Positions 1 to 10,300 are shown, numbered from the stretch's first letter. The stretch is DNA of 64,000 nucleotides from CADEED01 sp963839685 (GCA_963839685.1 CAWIVS010000012.1:310001-374000); one strand, 5' to 3'. Program-made: numbers and translations. The notes: generated by a model not told the origin, from the letters alone.

Positions 1-26
1 CGGTTCTCGCGGACATGGGCAGCGGA

Positions 27-485
27 CTACTTCTTGCTCGCCACCGCGATGCACTCCACCTCCACCTGCGCCCCGAGGGCCAGGCCATTCACGCCGAGCG
101 CCGAACGCGCGGGGAAATGCCCGGTGAAGAAGGTCTTGTAGATGTCGTTGAATTCTCCCCATTTGGAAATGTCGGCGAGCATCACCGTGCACTTCACCAC
201 GTCGGCCATCGAGTAGCCGTGCGCTTCGAGCGAGGTCTTGATATTGCTCATGGCCTGTCGCGCTTCTTCCCCGATGCCGCCAGGGACGAGCTTGAGCGTC
301 CCGGGCTGAACGCCGATCTGGCCGGACAGGTAGAGCGTGTCAGCCACGCGTACCGCCTCGGACAGCGGAACACCTGCCGGATATACCTTGCCCGAGTTCA
401 GGTACTCCACCTTCGAGGCCTCCCCGGCCGTTGCAATACAAGCCATGAGGCAGGCCGTCAGTCCAACCAACATTCTGTTCTGCAT
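27..485 (-). CDS. Exported RidA/YjgF/UK114-family protein
   Basis: 152 residues. The fold-defining stretches of the RidA family are present: YLSGQIG near residue 52, and FPARSALGV near 124 with the Arg (R127) that binds substrate carboxylate in RidA enamine/imine deaminases, followed by VEVECIA with the conserved acidic residue. Cytosolic RidA hydrolyses reactive 2-aminoacrylate-derived imines. This copy has about 20 extra N-terminal residues forming a signal peptide (one Arg, then a hydrophobic core). LMAC at 13-16 could be a lipobox, so it may be periplasmic or a lipoprotein. It is the last gene of a tightly packed minus-strand run, 24 bases after the CPBP gene. Family assignment is firm; the substrate outside the cytoplasm is unknown. 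Confidence 0.88.
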   Translation of the reverse strand: MQNRMLVGLTACLMACIATAGEASKVEYLNSGKVYPAGVPLSEAVRVADTLYLSGQIGVQPGTLKLVPGGIGEEARQAMSNIKTSLEAHGYSMADVVKCTVMLADISKWGEFNDIYKTFFTGHFPARSALGVNGLALGAQVEVECIAVASKK

Positions 486-509
486 GATTTCGAATCCTCG
501 TGTGGGTGG

Positions 510-1382
510 TCAGGCTACCGGAAATCTCCATGCAATATCGCGCCTGGGCCGCTCCAGGTAGATGGCCACCCAGGTGGCCGCTGCGATTGCGGTCAAGACG
601 CCCCAATACCAGTCGTCTCGAAAATCCTGCAGCGTTTGCTCGTATAGCGGACCGTTCATCGCGATGTACGCCCACTCCAACAGCCACGCCACGATGTTGT
701 TGAGCGCGTGACAGAAGATAGGCAGGTAGAGCGATTGAGTCCGCAGGTACAACACACTCATGCCAAGCGCGAACAGGAATGCGCCAATAGGGTCGGCGTG
801 CACGACCGCAAACAACGCGGACGATCCGAGCAGGGCCGACCGCAGTCCCCATTTGTGAGCCCACCTGGGAAGAATGATCGCGCGGAATACGAACTCTTCG
901 ACGACGGGCACCAAAACGCACAGGAACAGGAACGCCAGGACATTCGCAATCACCGGATAGCACTCACCATCGTAGTAAACGAGACTGGGCGTATCGATGT
1001 ACCACCACGTCACGAAGTCCGGCGCGATGTACGAGAGTGGATAGAACAGTGCGTAGGCGGCTGCGATTGACACCAGGATGAGGAATGCCGTGAGCTTTGC
1101 GCCGCCCACGAGTTCCGTCTTGTTTGGCAATCTTCCCAGACAGGCGCGAAACGGCATGGGCCAGGCGGTCGCGATCGACGCGATCGCCCCCAGGATCAAC
1201 AACCCGTAGCTGTAGTGCGCCGTGACGACCTGCCACCAGTAATACGGCCACTCCATCGCGAATCGATCGAGAAAAGTCTCGAGCCCTGGCGCGTAGAAGG
1301 GCAGCACCAACCACGCCACCACGACATAGCGCGCCCGGACGCTATGGAAAATGCTCGTGAGATCCGCTGGCGGTACCACCAT
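510..1382 (-). CDS. CPBP-family intramembrane metalloprotease (Abi/Rce1-like)
   Basis: 290 residues with about eight hydrophobic segments. The diagnostic motif EExxxR occurs as EEFVFR (E162, E163, R167), followed by a His near residue 195 (FAVVHADP) and HALNN at 225-229. These are the metal and catalytic signatures of the CPBP (CAAX protease and bacteriocin-processing) family of membrane proteases. Bacterial members act in bacteriocin immunity, protein maturation or unknown roles. It starts 7 bases after the stop of the upstream unknown gene, so the two are probably cotranscribed. No substrate can be deduced from the neighbours. Confidence 0.85.
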   Translation of the reverse strand: MVVPPADLTSIFHSVRARYVVVAWLVLPFYAPGLETFLDRFAMEWPYYWWQVVTAHYSYGLLILGAIASIATAWPMPFRACLGRLPNKTELVGGAKLTAFLILVSIAAAYALFYPLSYIAPDFVTWWYIDTPSLVYYDGECYPVIANVLAFLFLCVLVPVVEEFVFRAIILPRWAHKWGLRSALLGSSALFAVVHADPIGAFLFALGMSVLYLRTQSLYLPIFCHALNNIVAWLLEWAYIAMNGPLYEQTLQDFRDDWYWGVLTAIAAATWVAIYLERPRRDIAWRFPVA

Positions 1383-1389
1383 CGCGTAG

Positions 1390-1728
1390 CTAGGGCTTGT
1401 GGGGCGACAGGACTGGGTGATTCAGCGAAACCGCGCGCCGTGCCGCTTCGGCAACTTCGGTTGCCAATTCATCGACGTCATACAACGCACCCAACTCTGA
1501 TTCCGGCAGGAAATATAGAACGATGTCTTCGTGCTGCTCATCACCCTCCAGGCCCGAGCCGTGATGGACATAAGAATCAGTGTCCTGGAACACAAACCCG
1601 TTTGTTCCGCTCTCTTCCGTGACTTCGCCAAGAAAGACCAATGGCTCGACCCGTGGCATCGTGAGATCGCGATCCGCGAACATGAGCCGGAAGCAGGTGC
1701 GTCCGACTACCAGCACCGAAGGTTTCAT
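1390..1728 (-). CDS. Hypothetical protein, 112 aa
   Basis: A 112-residue soluble protein with no signal peptide or membrane segment. I do not recognise a family. The N-terminal half is beta-rich in pattern (VLVVGRTCFRLMF, PLVFLGEV), the middle is acidic (GLEGDEQHEDIVLYF), and the C-terminal part is a probable amphipathic helix (DVDELATEVAEAARRAV). Support as a gene comes from tight spacing: 7 bases downstream of the DUF1801 gene and 7 bases upstream of the CPBP protease, all on the minus strand. Overlapping frames here lack such spacing. Confidence 0.6.
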   Translation of the reverse strand: MKPSVLVVGRTCFRLMFADRDLTMPRVEPLVFLGEVTEESGTNGFVFQDTDSYVHHGSGLEGDEQHEDIVLYFLPESELGALYDVDELATEVAEAARRAVSLNHPVLSPHKP

Positions 1729-1735
1729 GGGCTAC

Positions 1736-2137
1736 CTATTTGCCTTTGGCCTTCGACTTGTTGAGTGCGACCGCCTGCCGCACCAGCGTCTTGAAGGCGG
1801 ATTCATTGATCTCGTCACCCTCGTGGATGTCGATTGCGCGGCGCGCGTTTCCGTCCAGACTCGAGTTGAAAAGACGTGCCGGATCCTTCAACGACGCACC
1901 CTTGGCGAAAGTCAGCTTTATCTTGTCCTTGTAGGACTCGCCGGTGCAGATCATGCCGTCGTGCTCCCAAACGGGAGTGCCCATCCACTTCCATTCTTCG
2001 ACGACGTCCGGGTCGGCTTCCTTGATGAGCTTGCGCATTCTGCCGAGGGTTTTCCCACGCCAGTCCCCGAGTTCGGCGATTCGCTGCGAGATGAGCTTCG
2101 ATGCCGACTGTGCCTGATTCGCATCCGACTTTTTCAT
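1736..2137 (-). CDS. DUF1801 (YdhG-like) family protein
   Basis: 133 residues matching the DUF1801 fold. There is an N-terminal helix, then RMRKLIKEADPDVVEEWKW and GTPVWEHDGMICTGESYKD, followed by KIKLTFAKGASLKDP and a helical C-terminus ending in Lys-rich residues. Members of this family (for example YdhG) are small cytosolic proteins. Some are annotated as iron chaperones by analogy with frataxin-like folds, but function is generally unproven. It is the first gene of a four-gene minus-strand run (DUF1801, unknown, CPBP protease, RidA-like). Confidence 0.8.
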   Translation of the reverse strand: MKKSDANQAQSASKLISQRIAELGDWRGKTLGRMRKLIKEADPDVVEEWKWMGTPVWEHDGMICTGESYKDKIKLTFAKGASLKDPARLFNSSLDGNARRAIDIHEGDEINESAFKTLVRQAVALNKSKAKGK

Positions 2138-2207
2138 GCTCTCATCCTGGAAAAACCGACACTTCAGTCAACTTTATGCCGTATCGCCGGCCACTGCGCA
2201 AAGGGGG

Positions 2208-3041
2208 TCAACTCCTTCTAACCAGCAGTCTCCTGCCCGGAAAATCCATACACACGACATGTTGCGCGAAAAAGTCGTAGCCGACGAACCCTTCGAAACC
2301 CGCTGGCAACGCAAAATCCACATTCGAACGGCCACGGCCGAAGTCGGTGTCGCCGAGTCTCAAACGGCCAGAGCTCATCGGGCCGGATGCCAGGCCGGGC
2401 GCGCCTGCTGCGCGAATCGTGTGGTGAGTATGGAGAGCGGCGTTCCCGTGTCCCACCACAAACAACGCGACCGAGTTCGGTCTCAACTTCGGTCACCGGC
2501 TCGCCGCGCCATTGCTGTACGAACGGCACAGCCACACCGCGACAATCTCCCGCGCGGGCTCGCGACTGGCCGGGTCGATCAGAGTCAATGTCAGGCGCGA
2601 GAGTCGATCACCACCTGGTACGGCTTGAGCAGCGCGGTGCCCAGAAACCCCTGTTGCCCGTATTGGTCCGGTTGATAGGACGGGTCGTGTACCTCGAGAT
2701 CAGCGATCACATCGTGAGTTTGATCGATCCGATCTGCAGGTGCGGTATCTCGAACCGGGTGCCTCGATGATGTTTCCCTTGAGAGCGATCAGCTTCACGA
2801 TTCTCCGACGGCTTTCGCCTTGACGCGATCGATGACCAACTGCGCCAGCAAGACTCCGCGCGCGTCACCGGTATCGAGGAGCAACGGGACGTTCTTCGCC
2901 GATGCGCACTTCGACGAGGGCGAAGTTGTCGCGCAGGCGAATGGGGATGGTGGTGCTGTCGGCTGGCGATGCCGCCATGGCTGCCGCCAAATCACCGATC
3001 AAGAGGACGGTCAGAAATTTGCGGAAAGCGGGACCACGCAC
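2208..3041 (-). pseudogene. Degraded retropepsin-like aspartic protease gene
   Basis: No single frame is open, but pieces in all three minus-strand frames line up into one protein. A signal-peptide-like start (RKFLTVLLIGDLAAAMAAS, possible GTG at 3041) is followed by TTIPIRLRDNFALVEV. Then come LLLDTGDARGVLLAQL (first catalytic DTG), PHLQIGSIKLT, YGQQGFLGTALLKPYQVVID, WDTGTPLSILTTRFAQQ (second DTG) and GFEGFVGYDFFAQHVVCMDF at the C-terminus. This is the two-domain layout of secreted retropepsin-like (Asp_protease_2) proteins. Seven or more frame changes, mostly missing bases, lie within 834 bases, far denser than elsewhere in the window. True gene decay is therefore more likely than read errors, although very poor local sequence cannot be excluded. 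Confidence 0.72.
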
Positions 3042-3106
3042 CGAGGCTTCGCCTGACCGCTTCTCACGCTCGAGTCTCCAGCGATGCCCTCGCCAGGCGG
3101 CGCAAA

Positions 3107-4755
3107 TCAAGCGCTCGCCACTTCCGGCAACTGGGCGTTGCGATGCTGACGCGCGGCGCGCACGAAGCCGGTGAACAATGGATGTCCGTCGCGCGGCGAG
3201 GAAGTGAACTCGGGATGGAACTGGGTCGCGACGAACCACGGATGTCCGGGTAGCTCGATGATCTCGACCAGGTCGTCCTTTGACAGGCCCGAAAATCGGA
3301 ATCCGGCCTGGGTGTATCGGTCCCGGTAGCCGTTGTTGAATTCGAAGCGATGACGATGGCGCTCGAACACCGACTCGTTGCCGTATATGGAACGGGCCAG
3401 CGTGTTCGGCGCGATGCGTACTTCCTGCGAGCCGAGGCGCATGGTGCCGCCCTTGCCGGTGGTGTCGTCGCGCTTCTGTTCGCCGCGGGCCGTGTCCTGC
3501 CATTCGGTGATCAGCGCGATCACCGGATGCGGACTGGCGCGGTTGAACTCGGTGCTGTTGGCATTGTCGAGTCCGAGCACGTGCCGGCCGAATTCGATGC
3601 TGGCGAGCTGCATCCCCAGGCAGATACCGAGATACGGAATCTTGTTCTCGCGCGCGAAACGCACCGCGGCGATCTTGCCTTCGATGCCGCGTTCGCCGAA
3701 GCCGCCAGGCACCAGGATGGCGTCCATGCCCGAGAGCGCATGGGTGCCGTGCTTCTCGATGTCGGTGGACTCGATGTAGTGCACGTTGACACGGGTGCGG
3801 GTTTTCACGCCGGCGTGGGTCAGCGCCTCGTTCAGCGAGATGTAGCTGTCCTTGACCTGGACGTACTTGCCGACCATGGCGATGTCGACCTGGCCGTCGG
3901 GATTGGCCTTGGCAGCCACCACCTGCTGCCACTCGGTGAGATCGGCGGGCGGCACGTTGAGCCGCAGCTTGTCGACCACGATCTCGTCGAGACCCTGCTC
4001 GTGCGAGCAGCACCGGGATCTTGTAGATGTCGTCGGCATCGACGCCGGAGATGACGGCGCGCTCCTCGACATTGGTGAACAAGCGCGATCTTGCGGCGCT
4101 GCTCGTCGGGCAGCGGATTCTTGCAACGGCACAGCAGCACGTCGGGCTGGATACCGATGCCGCGCAGCTCCTTGACGCTGTGCTGGGTGGGCTTGGTCTT
4201 GATCTCGCCCGAGCCGCCAACAATAGGCACCAGGGTGAGATGCAGGAACACGCAGTTGTTGCGGCCGAGTTCGACGCCGAGCTGGCGAATCGCCTCGAGG
4301 AAGGGCAAGGACTCGATGTCACCGACGGTGCCGCCGATTTCCACCATGCAGACGTCGGAATCGCCGGCGCCGAGCTGGATGGACCGCTTGATCTCGTCGG
4401 TGATGTGCGGGATCACCTGCACGGTGGCGCCCAGGTAGTCGCCGCGACGTTCCTTGGCGATCACGCGCTCGTAGATACGCCCAGTCGTGAAATTGCTGTG
4501 CCGACCGGTGGTGGTGCGCACGAAGCGCTCGTAGTGGCCGAGATCGAGGTCGCTCTCGGTGCCGTCGTTGGTGACGAACACCTCGCCGTGCTGAAACGGG
4601 CTCATGGTGCCCGGATCCACGTTGATGTAGGGATCGAGCTTTACCATCGCGACTTTGAGGCCGCGGGCTTCGAGGATTGCGCCAAGCGATGCGGCGGCAA
4701 TTCCTTTCCCCAACGAGGAAACCACGCCACCGGTGACGAACACGAATCTGGTCAT
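3107..4755 (-). CDS. pyrG: CTP synthase (frame interrupted twice)
   Basis: Makes CTP from UTP, ATP and glutamine in the cytosol. The N-terminal synthetase domain begins TRFVFVTGGVVSSLGKG. The C-terminal glutamine amidotransferase has the nucleophile loop GICLGMQLAS and the His-Glu pair in TQFHPEFTS. The frame shifts near 4081 and near 4004, each explained by one extra base; the short middle piece (FTNVEERAVISGVDADDIYK) sits in a third frame. Removing two bases from the 1649-base span gives exactly 548 codons plus stop, close to the 545 residues of E. coli PyrG. An essential gene with such clean repairs points to sequence error rather than loss. eno, often next to pyrG, is absent here. Confidence 0.93.
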
Positions 4756-4834
4756 GAGGGATCCCGTCGAAAAGTGGAGAAATTCGGATCGACGGGCAGG
4801 GCAGGTTAACAAAACGGTAACCAGTTCGGAACCG

Positions 4835-4910
4835 AAAATGGGGACATCCTATTTTCCAGGCCCTGATGTCTGGATCATTTTTTCGTGACTGGAAATGGGA
4901 TGTCCCCATT
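4835..4910. repeat. REP-like inverted repeat, copy 1
   Basis: Two arms of about 21-22 bases, AATGGGGACATCCTATTTTC at 4837-4856 and its near-perfect inverse TGGAAATGGGATGTCCCCAT at 4890-4909, are separated by about 31 bases. The GGGGACAT core recurs in the inverted repeat at 7271-7382, so this looks like a dispersed palindromic element of the REP type mobilised by RAYT (Y1) transposases. No transposase is in the window. The right arm supplies the last codons of tilS (NGDIPFPVTKK), so the tilS stop lies inside the element. Confidence 0.62.
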
Positions 4911-6270
4911 GCGGGCGAGCGTCCACCTGAGGCGCGCGCGGCGCCGGGATTTGTCATTTGCCGCAATGGAGGCGTCGATCCAGCGGTCGCCCGCGGCGAT
5001 TAGTCGATCCCCTGAGAAAAGCAGCGGCAGGCGCGCGCGCTCCTCGACGGTCATGCGCGCCAACTGGATGAGTTTCTTCAGCATCTGAGTCCGCGCGGCT
5101 GCGCCAGGCCGCAGTTTCTCTCCGCCCGCGCGGGCGCGAATCTGCACGTCCTGGGGAATACGTTCGACATCGATCGGCCCGGAAGGATCGTCGACCAGGC
5201 GGAGCAAGTCCCCGGCACGGTTCAGAACACACTCCCGGTCATCCTTCCAATGCCATGATTTGGAAATCATTTCGATGCCGGCCTCGACCCGATCTTGAGA
5301 CTTCACCTCAAGAACCAGGCGGCCGCCACGCCGGCGCATGACGGCGCCCTGCCAGTTGATCTCGGGCTGCGCGTCCGGGCGCGCCGACAACAGGGCGCCC
5401 GCGATCTCCATCATCTGGGCGGTGGATGGCACTTCGATGCCGAAGCCCGCGATATAGGCGCGCAGCGCATTTCGCCGGCGCGACAGGGGCAGCGCGCGCA
5501 GCGCCGCGACATTGACGCCGTCGCCGTCGGCCACCCGCGCGAGATCGGCACGCCCGAGACTCCCTAACAACTGGTGTGCCTCGGACATGTGTTGTGCCGT
5601 GCGCGCGATGGACGCATCTGCACCGAACCATTGCTCGCGAATCATGGGCAGGACCTTCGCCCGCAGAAAATTTCGCGCGAACTGGGTCTCCATGTTGGTG
5701 GGGTCTTCGACCCAGCGCAGCCGATGCAACTTCGCATATGCCTCGAGCTCGGCGCGCGAAGTGCTGAGCAGCGGCCGTGCGATGCGTCCCGCACCGAACG
5801 GCGCAATCGGTGGCATGGCCGCGAGTCCGGCGACTCCGGCGCCGCGAAACAGCTGCAGGAGCAGGGTCTCCACCTGGTCGTCCTGGTGCTGGGCGGTGAG
5901 CAGCACTTCGCCCGGTTTCATGGCCTGCGCCAGTAAACCGTAACGCGCCTCGCGCGCGGCGGCTTCGGGCGACTCGCCGCGCTTGCGCTGGATGTTCGCC
6001 CGCAGCGTGACGATCGGCACCCGCAGCCGGCGTGCGACGCGCCGCGCAATGCCGCGCCCACTCGCCACTCGCGGGCTGCAGCCCGTGATCAACGTGAACC
6101 AGGCGCAAACCGCCGAACTTGCGACGATGCTTCGTCAGCGCATGCGCAAGAACCGTGGAATCGACACCGCCGCTGAAGGCGACCACGAGGCAGGGGCGTG
6201 GCCCCGCAAGACGCGTGATACGCGTGACGAGATCGAATGGGTCGGGCGCGCGACGGATGCCGGCATCCAC
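4875..6270 (-). CDS. tilS: tRNA(Ile)-lysidine synthase (frame interrupted once)
   Basis: Cytosolic enzyme that attaches lysine to C34 of the AUA-reading tRNA-Ile. The N-terminal PP-loop ATPase motif SGGVDS is at residues 33-38, followed by HVDHGLQP. The middle domain has AQHQDDQVETLLLQLFRG, and the C-terminal domain carries the TilS signature around GGEKLRPG. The frame changes near 6045: deleting one G there joins EWARHC to RRVARRLRVP, as expected for TilS, and gives 464 residues. It starts 13 bases after the accA stop. The C-terminal eleven residues are encoded by a REP-like repeat and are probably not part of the ancestral protein. Confidence 0.92.
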
Positions 6271-6282
6271 GGCCGCGCGCGC

Positions 6283-7248
6283 TCAGCTCGCGACTTCGTT
6301 GTAGACGCCGAAGCTGTCGATGCGGGCGTTGCGCTGCGCGCGCAGCTGGTCGGTCGACAGCGTCTCGAGTTCATCGAGGTGGCGAATCAACGCGGCCTTG
6401 ATGGTGTCGGCCGTAGCCTGAGGATTTCGGTGCGCGCCGCCCACGGGTTCAGGGACGATTTCGTCGATGAGGTTGAGCTTCTTGAGCCGGTCGGCGGTCA
6501 TGCCCATGGCTTCGGCCGCGACCTCCTTCTTGTCCTGGCTCTTCCAGAGGATGGACGCGCAGCCCTCGGGTGTGATCACCGAATAGGTCGCGAACTGCAG
6601 CATCAACAGGCGATCACAGACGCCGATCGCCAGCGCACCGCCCGACCCGCCCTCTCCCACGACACAGGCAATGATGGGTACGCCGAGCACGGACATCTCG
6701 AACAGATTGCGCGCAATGGCCTCGCTCTGATTGCGCTCCTCGGATCCGACGCCCGGATAGGCGCCTGCGGTATCGATGAGCGTGATGATGGGCAGGCGAA
6801 AACGCTCGGCGAGTCGCATGAGCCGCAGCGCCTTGCGATAACCCTCCGGCTTGGGCATGCCGTAGTTGCGGCGTACGCGCTCCTTGGTATCGCGCCCCTT
6901 CTGATGTCCGATGAGCATCACGGCGCGCGCCTCGAGTCGCGCCAGGCCGCCGACGATGGCCATATCGTCGCCGTACATGCGGTCGCCGTGCAATTCGTTG
7001 AAATCGGTGAAGATCATGCTGGCGTAGTCCAGCGTGTAGGGCCGCTGGGGATGGCGCGCGAGCTGCGTCATCTGCCAGGGAGTGAGATTCGCAAAGATGT
7101 TCTGGGTGAGCTGCTCGCTCTTGCCCTGAAGACGCGAAATCTCTTCCTGGATATTTACCGAGGAGCCCGAGGGAACGTGTTTCAGTTCTTCGATCTTGGC
7201 TTCAAGTTCGGCGATCGGCTGCTCGAAATCAAGGAAGTTCACTGCCAT
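6283..7248 (-). CDS. accA: Acetyl-CoA carboxylase carboxyltransferase subunit alpha
   Basis: 321 residues, the usual length for AccA (319 in E. coli). With AccD it transfers carboxyl from biotin-BCCP to acetyl-CoA, the first committed step of fatty acid synthesis. It begins with the typical MAVNFLDFEQPIAELEAKIEEL helix (quoted in two parts: MAVNFLDFEQ and PIAELEAKI) and contains the carboxyltransferase core GHQKGRDTKE, DTAGAYPG and GEGGSGGALAIG. Position next to dnaE is the standard gammaproteobacterial arrangement, although here a REP-like repeat lies between accA and dnaE. Confidence 0.97.
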   Translation of the reverse strand: MAVNFLDFEQPIAELEAKIEELKHVPSGSSVNIQEEISRLQGKSEQLTQNIFANLTPWQMTQLARHPQRPYTLDYASMIFTDFNELHGDRMYGDDMAIVGGLARLEARAVMLIGHQKGRDTKERVRRNYGMPKPEGYRKALRLMRLAERFRLPIITLIDTAGAYPGVGSEERNQSEAIARNLFEMSVLGVPIIACVVGEGGSGGALAIGVCDRLLMLQFATYSVITPEGCASILWKSQDKKEVAAEAMGMTADRLKKLNLIDEIVPEPVGGAHRNPQATADTIKAALIRHLDELETLSTDQLRAQRNARIDSFGVYNEVAS

Positions 7249-7270
7249 AGGGGCGCGAGGATAGCAGAGA

Positions 7271-7382
7271 GGGACATTCCTGATTTGCCGTCAAAAGGGT
7301 TGAAGTCCGACGTCGAAAGCTGGTCACTCAGGTAGCGAGCGGCCCACCCTGACCCCTTTTGCTAGCAAATCAGAAATGTCCC
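7271..7382. repeat. REP-like inverted repeat, copy 2
   Basis: Left arm GGGACATTCCTGATTTGC at 7271-7288 and right arm GCAAATCAGAAATGTCCC at 7365-7382 are inverse complements at 17 of 18 positions, with about 76 bases between them. A weaker inner inverted pair (CAAAAGGG near 7292 and CCCCTTTTG near 7353) would extend the stem. The element fills the accA-dnaE gap. It shares the GGGACAT core with the repeat at 4835-4910, suggesting one dispersed family. It may also shape transcript ends between dnaE and accA. Confidence 0.62.
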
Positions 7383-7384
7383 CA

Positions 7385-10300
7385 TTAACCGCCAATCGAG
7401 GTCACGCCGGCGCTGACCGGCGGCGGGCTGTAGAGCACCGCGATCCGGCCGCGTCCCAACAGGCCTTCCAGCTCCTCGATCAGCGCGGGGGTCGGCCGTA
7501 CGTTCCAGTCCGCGCCAAAGGAGTACGTGCCGCGCGCGTTGCGGCCGTGAAATTGCACGCCAACCTGACAACCGCCGCCACGGTATCGCGCGAGCACCGC
7601 CTGCAATCGCTCGAGCGGCACGCCATCGCTGGCCTTCATCTTGAGCACGATGCGCCGCGCTTCCTTCTCGCGCAGCCGCTCGAGCTCGCTCACCTTGCTG
7701 GCGCGCAGCACCCAGGTATTCGCAAACTCATCGAAGCGCAGCTTGCCTTCGATGAGCAGCAGCGCATCCTTGACCAGGATCTCGCGGTACTGCTGGAAGG
7801 TTTCATCGAAGAAGCCCACCGCGATACGGCCGGAATCATCGTCCAGCAGGATTTCGGTGCGGGGCCCGCGCTTGCGCAGTTCTTCCAGCACGCCAGCAAT
7901 CACCACGGGCTTGCCACCAAAAAATGAACGGCCGCCCTCGGCGCTGGCGCTGGGCCTTTCGGCCTCGAGATAGTCGGCAATACGTCCGGTGATGAATCTC
8001 GGCAGGTCGTTGACGAAGCGGTCGATGGGATGACCAGAAATCGCGCGACCCAGAGTTTCGCGTTCCGCGCGCAGACGCTGCACTTCGGTCCACTCGGGCT
8101 GGTCCGGCGCCTTGACGCGCACCGCGTCGGGCGCCTGCGTGGCACTCAAACCAAAAATGTCGTGCTGGCCGGTTTCGTTGGCCTTGCTGTTCTGTTCGCC
8201 CAGCGCGAGCGCGCCGTCCAGGCGGTACATCAACGTGGCCCGGTTGGCGGCCAGACCGTCGAGCGCGCCGGACTTGATCAACGCCTCCAGCACGCGCCGA
8301 TTGATCCTGGAGAGATCCAGGCGCCGGCACAGATCCTCGAGGCTCGTGAAATCGCCATTCGCGCGCCGCTCGTTGACGAGCGCCATCACCGCGCCCTCGC
8401 CCACGCCCTTGATGGCACCCAGGCCGTAACGCAGCGTCTTGTCGTCCACCACGGCGAATTCGTACGACGACAGGTTCACGTGCGGCGGCAGGATCGTGAG
8501 CCCGACTTCCTTGCGGCAGTCATAGAGCAGGCTCACCACCTTGTCGGTGTGATCCATGTCGGCCGACAGCACCGCGGCCATGAACGACGCGGATTCATGC
8601 GCCTTCAGCCAGCCGGTCTGGTAGGAGAGCAGCGCGTAGGCGGCCGAGTGCGATTTGTTGAAGCCGTAACCCGCGAACTTCTCCATGAGATCGAAGATGT
8701 ACGCCGCCTGGGATTCCGGGACGTTGTTCTTCACGGCGCCGCCGACGAAGATGCTGCGTTGCTTGGCCATCTCCTCGGGCTTCTTCTTGCCCATCGCGCG
8801 TCGCAGCAGGTCGGCGCTGCCGAGTGAATAGCCGGCGAGCACCTGCGCGATCTTCATCACCTGCTCCTGGTACAGGATCACGCCATAGGTGGGCGCGAGT
8901 ACCGGCTGCAGCGAGGGGTGCAGGTAGTCGATGGGCGGCGCGTGCGAATCATTGCGGCTGTGCTTGCGCTCGATGAAGTCGCCGACCATGCCGGATTCGA
9001 GCGGGCCGGGCCGGAACAGCGCCACCAGCGCCACGATGTCTTCGAACCGGTCCGGTTTCAATCGCCGGATGAGGTCTTTCATGCCACGGGATTCCAGCTG
9101 GAACACCGCCGTGGTCTTCGCCTCCGCCATGAGATCGTAGGTCGCCTGGTCGTCCATCGGCAGCTGGCTGATGTCGAGCAAGGCCTCGCCGGCCGCAGCA
9201 CGTCGCGCGTTGATGATCTTCACCGCGCGGTCGATGACCGTGAGCGTGCGCAGGCCCAGGAAGTCGAACTTCACCAGTCCGGCGGCCTCGACGTCATCCT
9301 TGTCGAACTGGGTGACCACGCTGCCGCCCTTGTCGTCGGCGTACAGCGGCGCGAATTCGGTGAGCTTCGAGGGCGCGATCACCACGCCGCCGGCATGCAT
9401 GCCGGCATTACGCGTCAGGCCCTCGAGCGAACGCGCGAGGTCGATGAGGTTCTTGACCTCCTCGTCTTCCTTGTAGAGGCGCTTGAGCTCGGGCTCCTTT
9501 TCGAGTGCATCTTCGAGCGTGATTCCGAGCTCGAAGGGAATGAGCTTGGCGATCTTGTCGACGTAGCCATAACCCATGCCGAGCACGCGGCCCACGTCGC
9601 GCACCACGGCCTTCGCCGCCATGGTGCCGTAGGTGATGATCTGCGACACGCGCTCGCGGCCGTACTTCTCCGCCACGTATTCGATGACGCGGTCGCGGCC
9701 GTCCATGCAGAAATCGATGTCGAAATCCGGCATCGACACGCGTTCCGGGTTGAGGAATCTCTCGAACAGCAGGTCGTACTTGAGCGGATCGAGGTCGGTG
9801 ATGCCGAGCGAATACGCCACCAGCGAGCCCGCGCCCGAGCCGCGGCCCGGGCCTACCGGCACGCCATTGGCACGCGCCCAGCGGATGAAATCCGCGACGA
9901 TGAGGAAGTAGCCCGCGAAACCCATCTTGCAGATCACGCCGAGTTCGGTGGCGAGACGCTCGCGGTAGTCGTCGAGTCGCGCGCGCTGCGACTCATCAAA
10001 AGCCGTGGCGCGGGCGGCGAAGCCGCGCTCGGCCTCCGCGCCAATATAGGTGTCCGCGGACGCGCCTTCGGGCAGCGGGAAATTCGGCAGTCGCGACTCG
10101 CCGAGTTTGAGCGGCAACGAGCAGCGGCGCGCGATTTCCACCGTGTTGTGGAGCGCTTCGGGGATGTCGGCAAAGATCCGCGCCATGTCCGCGGGCGAAC
10201 GCAGGTACTGCGCCTCGGTGTAACGACGCGTGCGGCCGGGATCGGCGAGCAACGCGCCCTCGGCGATACAGACGCGCGCCTCGTGTGATTCGAAATCGGA

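Noticed and set aside
4000..4085. Programmed frameshifting in pyrG
   Set aside because: Two independent shifts without slippery heptamers or a conserved stimulator; PyrG is not known to need recoding, and single extra bases explain both.
5983..7335. Long open frame on the plus strand (450 codons) over tilS and accA
   Set aside because: It is the mirror of two well-recognised genes in GC-rich DNA; its composition (Arg, Asp, His, Gly rich) is typical of an antisense shadow.
8918..10288. Long plus-strand open frame (456 codons) opposite dnaE
   Set aside because: Antisense shadow of the intact polymerase gene.
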